Positions 30,351 through 38,674 of a stretch of 45,150 nucleotides of DNA are shown here, one piece after another. The position numbers and the translations under genes are program-made. Each line of letters starts with the position of its first letter. The first letter of the stretch is position 1. Below the pieces are notes generated by a model. The model was given only the letters and a program-made list of their open reading frames with translations, searched no databases and had not been told where the DNA came from. Source of the DNA: Micromonospora globispora (GTDB taxonomy: Bacteria > Actinomycetota > Actinomycetes > Mycobacteriales > Micromonosporaceae); assembly GCF_003857015.1 (NCBI RefSeq), contig NZ_QGGF01000251.1, positions 1 through 45,150 on the forward strand, read 5' to 3'.

Positions 30351-31865
30351 ATGGCCGCAGTCCTCAGCATCGACCCCCGCACCGGTGAGGCGGTCGAGGA
30401 GGTCGCGCAGGAGACGACCACCACCGAGGTGGACCGGCTCTGCGCCGCCGCCCTCGCCGCAGCCCCCGGCCTGGAAGCGCTCGGCCGGGGCGGACGGGCG
30501 GCGTTGCTGCGCGCGCTCGCGGACGCGCTCGAAGCCCGGCGGGAGGACGTCGTCGCCGTCGCGGACCGGGAGACCGCGCTGGGCCCGACCCGGCTGAACG
30601 GGGAACTCACCCGCACCTGCTACCAGCTGCGCCTGTTCGCCGAGGTCCTGGACGAGGGCAGCTACCTCGAGGCGACCATCGACCACGCCGGCGACACCCC
30701 GATGGGCCCCCGCCCCGACCTGCGCCGGATGCTCGTGCCGATCGGCCCGGTCGCCGTGTTCGGCGCCAGCAACTTCCCGCTGGCCTTCTCCGTACCCGGC
30801 GGCGACACCGCCTCGGCGCTCGCGGCCGGCTGCCCGGTCGTCGTCAAGGCGCACGGGTCCCACCCCGCCACGTCGCAGCTGGTCTTCGACGTCCTCGAGG
30901 CGGCGGCGCGCAAGGCCGGCGCCCCGGACGGCACGCTCGGCCTGGTCCACGGCGTACCGGCCGGTGCCGACCTCGTCGCACACCCGGCGATCCGCGCCGT
31001 CGGCTTCACCGGCTCGGTCAGCGGCGGCCGCGCGCTGCTGGAGATCATCGAACAGCGCCCCGACCCGGTGCCGTTCTTCGGTGAGCTGAGCAGCCTCAAC
31101 CCGGTCGTCGTCACGCCGCAGGCGGCCGCCGAGCGCGGCACGACGATCGGCACCGAACTCGTCGGCTCCTTCACCCTCGGCGGCGGACAGTTCTGCACCA
31201 AGCCCGGCCTGGTGTTCGTGCCGGCCGGCCCCGACGGCGACTCGGTGGTCGACGCCATGGCCGGGGCGGTCGGGTCGACGGCGGCGCCGGTGCTGCTCAA
31301 CGAGGGCATCGCCACCGCGTACGGCCGCATCGCCGGCGGTCTCGCCGACGCGCCGGGCGTCGAGGTGCTGGCCCGTGGGGCGGAGCCGGACGGGACCGGC
31401 TTCCAAGCGGCGCCGCTGCTGCTGGTGACGTCGGCGCGGGAGCTGCCGGAGCAGGTCACCGAGGAATGCTTCGGGCCGGTCTCGGTGGTGGCCCGCTACG
31501 ACGGTCCGGTCGAGCTGTTCGGCGCCCTGGCGGCCATGCCCTCGTCGCTGACCGCGACGGTGCTGCGGGGCCAGGGCGAGACGGAGCTGCCGCTGGCGGT
31601 CTCCGAGGCGTTGCGCCCGCGGGCCGGCCGGCTGATCTACGACGCCTACCCGACGGGCGTGGCCGTCTCCTGGGCCCAGCACCACGGTGGACCGTGGCCG
31701 TCGACCAACTCGCAGCACACCTCGGTCGGCACGACCGCGATCCGGCGGTTCCTGCGCCCGGTGACCTGGCAGGGGGCGCCCGCCGACCTGCTGCCGCCGG
31801 AGTTGACCGACGACTACCGCGACATCCCGCGGCGCATCGACGGCGTCCTGGAACTGCCTCGATGA
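30351..31865 (+). CDS. alpha-ketoglutarate semialdehyde (2,5-dioxopentanoate) dehydrogenase
   Basis: A 504-residue aldehyde dehydrogenase of the longer KGSADH type. The general base is E245 (FFGELSSLNP) and the catalytic cysteine C282 in GGGQFCTKPG. GPVAVFGASNFPLAFSVPGG near residues 132-151 is characteristic of this subfamily. It oxidises the 2,5-dioxopentanoate made by KdgD to 2-oxoglutarate, completing the pathway. ATG at 30351 has GGAGG eight bases upstream. Its stop overlaps an ATG opening a 24-codon frame (to 31936), which I regard as non-coding. The AEC carrier gene follows after 96 bases. Confidence 0.92.
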   Translation: MAAVLSIDPRTGEAVEEVAQETTTTEVDRLCAAALAAAPGLEALGRGGRAALLRALADALEARREDVVAVADRETALGPTRLNGELTRTCYQLRLFAEVLDEGSYLEATIDHAGDTPMGPRPDLRRMLVPIGPVAVFGASNFPLAFSVPGGDTASALAAGCPVVVKAHGSHPATSQLVFDVLEAAARKAGAPDGTLGLVHGVPAGADLVAHPAIRAVGFTGSVSGGRALLEIIEQRPDPVPFFGELSSLNPVVVTPQAAAERGTTIGTELVGSFTLGGGQFCTKPGLVFVPAGPDGDSVVDAMAGAVGSTAAPVLLNEGIATAYGRIAGGLADAPGVEVLARGAEPDGTGFQAAPLLLVTSARELPEQVTEECFGPVSVVARYDGPVELFGALAAMPSSLTATVLRGQGETELPLAVSEALRPRAGRLIYDAYPTGVAVSWAQHHGGPWPSTNSQHTSVGTTAIRRFLRPVTWQGAPADLLPPELTDDYRDIPRRIDGVLELPR

Positions 31866-31961
31866 CCAGGAGTTCCGCGCCGGCGCCGTCGGTCGCCCAC
31901 GGGCGACCGGCGGCCGGGCCCGCCCCGGTGCGGTGAGCCGCGCAGCGGCGGGCACGGCCGG

Positions 31962-32888
31962 GTGAACGGGGTCATCGGCGGCTTCGCCGCCCTGGTCGCG
32001 GTGATCGCCGTCGGCTGGGTCGTCGGCAGGACGGGCACGTTGGGTCCGGACGCCGGTGGGGTGCTTTCACGGTTGTCCTACTTCGTGGCCACGCCCGCCC
32101 TGCTGCTGCTCACGCTCGCGAAGGCGGACCCGGCGGCGCTGCTGTCGGCCGCCCTCGTGGCGACCGCGGGGAGCGCGATGCTCAGCGCGCTGCTGTACGT
32201 GGCGGTGGCCCGGTGGCGCTGGCGGCCGTCGCCCGCCCGGCTGGCGACCGGTGCGCTCGCCTCGTCGTACGTCAACGCGGGCAACCTGGGCGTCCCCATC
32301 TCGGTGTACGTCCTCGGCGACGCGTCGTTCGTGGCGCCGGTGCTGCTGTTCCAGGTGCTGGTCATGGCCCCGGTGGGGCTGGCCGTGCTCGCCGGCTCGC
32401 ACACCGCGGGCGAGGCCCGGCCGGGCTGGCGGCTGCTCACCCAGCCGCTCCGCACGCCGGTGGTGGTGGGCTGCGGCCTGGGCGTGCTGGTCGCGGCAAC
32501 CGGCGTGGACCTGCCGTCGCTGGTGCGGGAACCGGTCGAGCTCACCGCCGCGCTGGCGGTTCCGGCGGCGTTGCTCGCGTACGGCATGAGCCTGCACGGC
32601 GCGCCCCGCCCTGCGTCCGGTGACCGAGCGCCCCGGGTGTGGCTGGCCGTGGCGCTCAAGACCCTTGCCCAGCCCGCCCTGGCCTACGCGCTCGGTCGGT
32701 GGGTCGCCGGCCTCTCGGGGGTGGCGTTGCTGGCGGTCACCGTCACCTCGGCCCTGCCGACCGCACAGAACGTGTTCGTCTACGCCTCGTCCTACGACCG
32801 GGACACGCTGGTGGCGCGGGACGTTGTGCTGCTCAGCACCGTGCTGTCCGCTCCGGTGCTGGTCGGGATCGCCGTGCTGCTCGGCTGA
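31962..32888 (+). CDS. AEC-family carrier (auxin efflux carrier / malate-malonate type)
   Basis: A 308-residue membrane protein with about ten helices arranged as two halves. The conserved inner motif is ASSYVNAGNLGVPISVYVLG near residues 99-118, and TSALPTAQNVFVYAS appears in the second half. Members of this family transport small organic anions such as malate or malonate. The GTG at 31962 is chosen; the ribosome site is weak. It lies between the semialdehyde dehydrogenase and the malate:quinone oxidoreductase genes. A separate promoter begins five bases after its stop. Likely role: uptake or efflux of a dicarboxylate linked to the pathway (inference). Confidence 0.85.
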   Translation: MNGVIGGFAALVAVIAVGWVVGRTGTLGPDAGGVLSRLSYFVATPALLLLTLAKADPAALLSAALVATAGSAMLSALLYVAVARWRWRPSPARLATGALASSYVNAGNLGVPISVYVLGDASFVAPVLLFQVLVMAPVGLAVLAGSHTAGEARPGWRLLTQPLRTPVVVGCGLGVLVAATGVDLPSLVREPVELTAALAVPAALLAYGMSLHGAPRPASGDRAPRVWLAVALKTLAQPALAYALGRWVAGLSGVALLAVTVTSALPTAQNVFVYASSYDRDTLVARDVVLLSTVLSAPVLVGIAVLLG

Positions 32889-32892
32889 GTGA

Positions 32893-32959
32893 GATGTCGT
32901 ACGGGTATCGCCCCATGCCCGGCCGGACTTGGACAGGCATCGTCGGGGGCTCCTAGCGT
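32893..32959 (+). promoter_or_regulatory. LysR-type operator and promoter module C (mqo operon)
   Basis: GATGTC, five bases, GGTATC (32893-32909) is followed by five bases, ATGC, ten bases, TTGGACA (32929-32935) and TAGCGT (32954-32959). All distances equal those in modules A and B. The -10 ends eight bases before the GTG at 32967, so the transcript from here would be leaderless or nearly so. Confidence 0.8.
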
Positions 32960-32966
32960 GGAGGAC

Positions 32967-34496
32967 GTGATCGTGGCGAGGAGCGGCCCGAGCGAGGACT
33001 GGGACGTCGTCCTCATCGGCGGCGGGATCATGAGCGCGACCCTCGGCGTCCTGCTCAGTGAGGTGCAGCCGGACTGGCGGATCGCCGTGGTCGAACGGCT
33101 CGACGAGGCCGGCCTGGAAAGTTCGCACGCGTGGAACAACGCCGGCACCGGCCACGCCGGGCTCTGCGAGTTCAACTACACGCCGCGGCGGCCGGACGGC
33201 ACCGTGGACGTGTCGAGCGCCGTGCGCATCGGCGAGCAGTTCGTCGCCTCGCTGCTGTTCTGGGCCCGGCTCGTGGAGCGGGGGGCGCTCGGGCTGCCGG
33301 AGGCGTTCATCCGCTCGATCCCGCACCTCGGCCTCGGCCGCGGTACGGACGGTGTGGCGTACCTGCGGGCGCGGTGGGAGGCCCTGCGGGACCATCCGCT
33401 CTTCTCCGACCAGGAGTTCAGTGCCGACCCCGACGTCCTCGCCGGCTGGCTGCCGCTGATGTTCCACGGCCGGGCCGGGAACGAGCCGGTCGCGGTCACC
33501 CGCTCGGCGCAGGGCACCGACGTCGACTTCGGCGTCCTCACCCGGCAGCTGCTGTCGGCGCTAGACCGACGGGGCGGGGTCGTGCACACGCGCCAGGAGG
33601 TCACCTCCCTACGCCGGGACGGGGAGAGCTGGGTGGTGCGGGTCCGCGACCGCAGGACGGGGAGTCGCCGGCGGCTGCGGACCCCGTACGTCTTCGTCGG
33701 GGCCGGGGGTGGGACGCTGCCGTTGCTGCAGTCGGCCCGGGTGCCGGAGATCCGGCGGTACAGCGCCTTCCCGATCAGTGGCCAGTTCCTGCGGACCGAC
33801 CGGCCTGAGCTGGTGGCGGCCCACCGGGGAAAGGTGTACGGGCATGCTGCTCCGGGCACGCCGCCGATCTCGGTGCCGCATCTCGACCTGCGGGTGGTCG
33901 ACGGGCGCGAGGCGCTGCTCTTCGGACCGTTCGCGGCCTTCTCGCCCCGTTTCCTCACCCGGGGCCGGCTGACCGACCTGCTGCGGTCGGTCCGGCCCAG
34001 CAACCTCCCCGTCCTGTTGGCGGCGGCCCGGGACAACCGCTCGCTGGTCGCCTACCTGCTCCGGCAGGTGACCCAGTCCCCCGCCGCCCGGATGGCCGCG
34101 CTGCGCCGGTTCGTGCCGTCGGCGCGGGCGGACGGCTGGACGCTCATGACGGCCGGACAACGCGTTCAGGTGCTCAAGAAGACCGGGGGCCGGGGCACAC
34201 TGGTCGGCTTCGGCACCGAGATCGTCACCTCGGCGGGGGGCTCGCTGGCCGCCCTGCTCGGCGCCTCCCCCGGCGCCTCGACCGCCGTGTCGACGATGCT
34301 CGACGTGCTCGCGGCGAGCTTTCCCGAGCGCATGCCGGAGTGGACGGAGCGGCTGGACCGGCTCGCGCCATCGACGCAGGCGATGCGGCAGTTCGACCCC
34401 GACCGGCTCCGCGACGCGGTGACGCAGGCCCGCCGGGTGCTCGGCCTGGTGCCGGTGCAGACCACGGTCCACCAGAAGGGAGCAGCAGCCTCGTGA
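32967..34496 (+). CDS. mqo: malate:quinone oxidoreductase
   Basis: A 509-residue FAD protein oxidising malate to oxaloacetate with electrons passed to quinone at the membrane. The FAD Rossmann motif is VVLIGGGIMSATLGVLL near the N-terminus, followed by AVVERLDEAGLESSHAWNNA, GTGHAGLCEFNYTP, which is diagnostic of Mqo. C-terminal LVGFGTEIVTSAGGS is also typical. GTG at 32967 fits the predicted transcription start of module C, making it leaderless; GTG 32973 and the upstream GTG 32958 (inside the -10) are alternatives. Its stop overlaps the next gene by four bases. Regulation with aldarate genes suggests it drains TCA-cycle malate, or it may act on a related 2-hydroxyacid. Confidence 0.9.
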   Translation: MIVARSGPSEDWDVVLIGGGIMSATLGVLLSEVQPDWRIAVVERLDEAGLESSHAWNNAGTGHAGLCEFNYTPRRPDGTVDVSSAVRIGEQFVASLLFWARLVERGALGLPEAFIRSIPHLGLGRGTDGVAYLRARWEALRDHPLFSDQEFSADPDVLAGWLPLMFHGRAGNEPVAVTRSAQGTDVDFGVLTRQLLSALDRRGGVVHTRQEVTSLRRDGESWVVRVRDRRTGSRRRLRTPYVFVGAGGGTLPLLQSARVPEIRRYSAFPISGQFLRTDRPELVAAHRGKVYGHAAPGTPPISVPHLDLRVVDGREALLFGPFAAFSPRFLTRGRLTDLLRSVRPSNLPVLLAAARDNRSLVAYLLRQVTQSPAARMAALRRFVPSARADGWTLMTAGQRVQVLKKTGGRGTLVGFGTEIVTSAGGSLAALLGASPGASTAVSTMLDVLAASFPERMPEWTERLDRLAPSTQAMRQFDPDRLRDAVTQARRVLGLVPVQTTVHQKGAAAS

Positions 34497-35911
34497 CCGC
34501 GGACCTCATCGGCCGGCTGCGGGAGGTGGTCGGGCCCGCCGGCGTGCTGAGCGACCCGGCGGATCTGGCGGGCTACCTCAGCGACTGGCGCAACGCGTAC
34601 ACCGGGACCGCCGCGGCCGTGGTGCGGCCCGGCAGCACCGAGGAGGTCGCCGGCGTCGTCGCCCGATGTTGCGAAGCGGGGGTCGTGGTGGTGCCGCAGG
34701 GCGGCAACACGGGGCTGTGCGGCGGGGCCGTCCCGGACTCGTCCGGCCGTCAGGTGGTGCTCTCCCTGACCCGCATGCGACGCATCCGCGACCTCGACGC
34801 CGCCAACCAGACCGTCACCGTGGAGGCCGGTGCGGTGCTGCGGTCGGTGCAGGAGGCCGCAGCCGCCGCCGGCCTGCTCTTCCCGCTCTCCCTGGGCGCG
34901 GAGGGAAGCTGCACGATCGGCGGCAACCTGGCCACCAACGCGGGCGGGACCGGCGTGCTGCGCTACGGAACGATGCGCGACCTGACCCTCGGGCTGGAGG
35001 TGGTGCTCCCCGACGGGCGGATCTGGAACGGGCTGCGCGGGCTGCGGAAGGACAACACCGGCTACGACCTCAAGCAGGTGTTCATCGGCGCGGAGGGCAC
35101 GCTGGGGGTGATCACCGCCGCCGTGCTGAAGCTCTTTCCCGCCGTGCGGAGCCGGGCGACCGCGTGGGCGGCGCTGCCGGACCCGCAGGCGGCGGTCGAC
35201 CTGATCGGCGTCCTCCGGGAACTCGCCGGCGACCGACTGACCGGCTTGGAGCTGATGTCCCGGCGCAGCGTGGAGTTCGTGCTGCGCCATTCGGCGGGCG
35301 CGCGCGACCCGTTCGGCGACCCCCACCCCTGGTACGCGCTCGTGGAGCTGAGCGACACCCTGCCCGTCGCCGGTCTCGACGCGGTGATCGAGTCGGCGCT
35401 CGGGGAGGCGTTCGAGCGGGGCGTGGTGCTGGACGCGGTCGTCGCCTCGAGCTCCGCGCAGGCCGCCGCGCTCTGGGGCCTGCGCGAAGGCATCTCCGTG
35501 GCGCAGAACCACGAGGGACCCAGCCTCAAGCACGACGTGAGCGTGCCGATCAGTCGGATCCCGGCGTTCGTGGAACGCACCGACCGGGCACTGGAGGCGG
35601 CCGTCCCGGGCATCCGGATCGTGACGTACGGCCACATCGGCGACGGGAATCTGCACTACAACCTCAGCAAGCCGGTGGGTGGCGACGACGACGAGTTCCG
35701 GGCGCGAGCCGGTGCCCTCGCCCGGGTCATCTACGACTCGACCTGTGCGTTCGACGGCAGCATCAGCGCGGAGCACGGGCTGGGCCAGTCGAAGCGGGAG
35801 ATCGTCGCCGACTACAAGGACAGTCACGAGCTGGACCTGATGCGGGGACTCAAGCAGCTGTTCGATCCGCGGGGGCTGATGAACCCCGGAAAGGTGCTGC
35901 CGGGGCTGTAA
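34493..35911 (+). CDS. FAD-linked D-2-hydroxyacid dehydrogenase (D-lactate / D-2-hydroxyglutarate type)
   Basis: A 472-residue VAO-type flavoprotein. The FAD-binding part has VVPQGGNTGLCGGAV near residues 63-77 and LGAEGSCTIGGNLATNAGG near 136-154. The C-terminal substrate domain has GHIGDGNLHYN and SAEHGLGQSKR, the metal-binding motifs of D-lactate, D-2-hydroxyglutarate and glycolate (GlcD) oxidases. The GTG at 34493 overlaps the mqo stop (GTGA), so the two are coupled. Together with Mqo it would handle the L- and D-forms of 2-hydroxy diacids, a suggestion rather than a demonstrated function. No iron-sulfur partner like GlcF is adjacent. A 197-bp gap with a leader peptide follows. Confidence 0.85.
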   Translation: MTADLIGRLREVVGPAGVLSDPADLAGYLSDWRNAYTGTAAAVVRPGSTEEVAGVVARCCEAGVVVVPQGGNTGLCGGAVPDSSGRQVVLSLTRMRRIRDLDAANQTVTVEAGAVLRSVQEAAAAAGLLFPLSLGAEGSCTIGGNLATNAGGTGVLRYGTMRDLTLGLEVVLPDGRIWNGLRGLRKDNTGYDLKQVFIGAEGTLGVITAAVLKLFPAVRSRATAWAALPDPQAAVDLIGVLRELAGDRLTGLELMSRRSVEFVLRHSAGARDPFGDPHPWYALVELSDTLPVAGLDAVIESALGEAFERGVVLDAVVASSSAQAAALWGLREGISVAQNHEGPSLKHDVSVPISRIPAFVERTDRALEAAVPGIRIVTYGHIGDGNLHYNLSKPVGGDDDEFRARAGALARVIYDSTCAFDGSISAEHGLGQSKREIVADYKDSHELDLMRGLKQLFDPRGLMNPGKVLPGL

Positions 35912-35972
35912 GGAGCGTCACGCCGGTCGATCCTTCCACCTGTGCGTCGGCTGGGAGTACCGTCGCCAGGCG

Positions 35973-36062
35973 ATGACCAACGTCTGGTACCTCACCGTTC
36001 GCCTGTATGTCGACCTCCGACTGCAGGCCAGCGGCGTCTGTCCGGCGCAGCCTCGTTCCTGA
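35973..36062 (+). CDS. putative cysteine-type leader peptide upstream of the DAACS symporter
   Basis: A 29-codon open frame begins at ATG 35973. Residues 13-23 read VDLRLQASGVC, with a cysteine near the end. This matches the pattern of actinobacterial leader peptides (V-D-L...A/S-S-x-x-C) found upstream of sulfur and cysteine genes, which use ribosome stalling at cysteine codons. No Shine-Dalgarno precedes it; a TACCGT -10-like hexamer at 35958-35963 would make it leaderless. It ends 46 bases before the symporter start. No clear terminator or antiterminator stem was identified, so the mechanism is unproven. Confidence 0.62.
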   Translation: MTNVWYLTVRLYVDLRLQASGVCPAQPRS

Positions 36063-36108
36063 CGCTGCCCCGTACCGACCGCTTCCGACAGACCTTGGAC
36101 ACATCCTC

Positions 36109-37422
36109 ATGGCTTCCGCCCTGCGCAAGATCCCCTTTTCCGTGCAGATCCTGCTCGGCCTCGTGCTCGGCGTGGCGCTCGGCTTCCTCGCCCGCGCCAA
36201 CGACCTCGCCTGGCTGACCAGCACCCTCGACACCGTCGGCCACCTCTTCGTCCAGCTGCTCAAGCTGGCCGTACCGCCGCTGGTGTTCACCGCGATCGTG
36301 GTCAGCGTGGTCAGCCTGCGCGGCGTCGCCAACGCCGCCCGGCTGGCGGTGAAGACGCTGCTCTGGTTCGGCATCACCGCCCTGATCGCGGTCAGCATCG
36401 GCATCGGCCTCGGCCTGCTCACCGACCCCGGCAAGGGCGTCACCCTCGACCTGTCCGGCGCGGCCGCGCCGAAGAAGACCGGCTCCTGGACCGACTTCCT
36501 CACCGGCATCGTGCCGACCAACCCGGTCGGCGCGTTCGTCGAGGGCAACGTGCTGCAGATCGTCTTCCTCGCCCTGGTGGTCGGCGCCGCCGCGCTGCTC
36601 ATCGGCGAGGCCGCCGAGCCGTTCGTGGCGCTCAACCGCTCGCTGCTCGCCATCGTGCAGAAGGCGCTCTGGTGGGTGATCCGGCTCGCCCCGATCGGCA
36701 CGCTCGGCCTGATCGGCAACGCCGTCGCCTCGTACGGCTGGGACCTGCTCGCCCCGCTCGCGAAGTTCACCACCGCCGTGTACGTCGGCTGCGCGATCGT
36801 GCTCTTCGTCGTGTACCCGGTGCTGCTGGTGGCGGCCGGCCGGCTCAACCCGCTGCGCTTCTTCGCCGGCGCCTGGCCGGCCATCGAGCTGGCCTTCGTC
36901 TCCCGCTCCTCGGTGGGCACCATGCCGGTGACCCAGCGCTCCGTCGAGCGGCTCGGCGTTCCCCGCGAGTACGCCTCCTTCGCGGTGCCGTTCGGCGCCA
37001 CCACGAAGATGGACGGCTGCGCGGCGGTCTACCCGGCCCTGGCCGCGATCTTCGTGGCGCAGGTCTTCGGCATCCACCTGGGCGTCACCGACTACCTGCT
37101 GATCGCCTTCGTCTCCGTGGTCGGCTCGGCCGCGACCGCCGGCCTGACCGGCGCGATCGTGATGCTCACCCTGACCCTGAGCACGCTGGGCCTGCCGCTG
37201 GCCGGCGCCGGCCTGCTGCTGGCGATCGACCCGATCCTGGACATGATCCGGACCGCCACCAACGTGGCCGGCCAGGCCGTCGTGCCGACCATCGTCGCCG
37301 CCCGCGAGGGCACCCTCGACCGGTCCGCGTACGACTCGGCCGGCAAGCGTGACCTGGTCGACGCCGACGAGACCGAGCGGCCGACCCGGTCCGCCGACGA
37401 GCTGGCTCCCGTCCCCGCCTGA
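36109..37422 (+). CDS. dicarboxylate/amino acid:cation symporter (DAACS family)
   Basis: A 437-residue symporter of the glutamate/dicarboxylate fold. The re-entrant hairpin and signature regions are recognisable: SRSSVGTMPVTQRSVERLG (first serine-rich loop), FAVPFGATTKMDGCAAVYPA (equivalent to the usual NMDG motif) and DPILDMIRTATNVAGQAVV near the C-terminus. Family members carry glutamate, C4-dicarboxylates, or cystine (TcyP). The upstream cysteine-type leader peptide favours a sulfur amino acid or cystine substrate; the neighbouring dicarboxylate genes favour C4 acids. The ATG at 36109 lacks a clear ribosome site; the upstream ATG at 36007 would overlap the leader peptide in another frame and gives an unnatural N-terminus. 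A strong hairpin follows the gene. Confidence 0.87.
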   Translation: MASALRKIPFSVQILLGLVLGVALGFLARANDLAWLTSTLDTVGHLFVQLLKLAVPPLVFTAIVVSVVSLRGVANAARLAVKTLLWFGITALIAVSIGIGLGLLTDPGKGVTLDLSGAAAPKKTGSWTDFLTGIVPTNPVGAFVEGNVLQIVFLALVVGAAALLIGEAAEPFVALNRSLLAIVQKALWWVIRLAPIGTLGLIGNAVASYGWDLLAPLAKFTTAVYVGCAIVLFVVYPVLLVAAGRLNPLRFFAGAWPAIELAFVSRSSVGTMPVTQRSVERLGVPREYASFAVPFGATTKMDGCAAVYPALAAIFVAQVFGIHLGVTDYLLIAFVSVVGSAATAGLTGAIVMLTLTLSTLGLPLAGAGLLLAIDPILDMIRTATNVAGQAVVPTIVAAREGTLDRSAYDSAGKRDLVDADETERPTRSADELAPVPA

Positions 37423-37429
37423 CACCGCT

Positions 37430-38553
<1,124 letters not shown>

Positions 38554-38580
38554 CCCCCCGCCCGGCCCGCCGGTCGGCGT

Positions 38581-38637
38581 TGATCATGGAGTTGGCGGCA
38601 CGATCTGCCCGTGTTGCCCCCGCCAACTCCATGATCA
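38581..38637. repeat. long perfect palindromic repeat between convergent genes
   Basis: Two perfect 18-bp arms (38581-38598 and 38620-38637) starting TGATCATGGAGTTGG flank a 21-base centre. Such GATCATGGAGTT palindromes are, to my recollection, a recurring intergenic element in Micromonosporaceae. It could also terminate transcription of the two convergent genes. Only one copy is in the window. Confidence 0.65.
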
Positions 38638-38674
38638 CCGGGCAGAGGCGGCGGGGCGGGGCCGGCGGGGCGGC

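Noticed and set aside
31862..31936. A 24-codon frame whose ATG overlaps the stop of the semialdehyde dehydrogenase
   Set aside because: Composition is low complexity (Ala, Pro, Gly, Arg), there is no match to a known small protein, and 25 bases separate it from the AEC start.
36007..36108. Longer start for the symporter at ATG 36007
   Set aside because: It would overlap the leader peptide in another frame and adds a non-hydrophobic, atypical 34-residue N-terminus.
36070..36109. A TTGGACA sequence at 36095-36101 that might be a fourth copy of the LysR promoter module
   Set aside because: There is no GGTATC 19 bases upstream, no T-N11-A palindrome, and the symporter ATG is too close for a -10.
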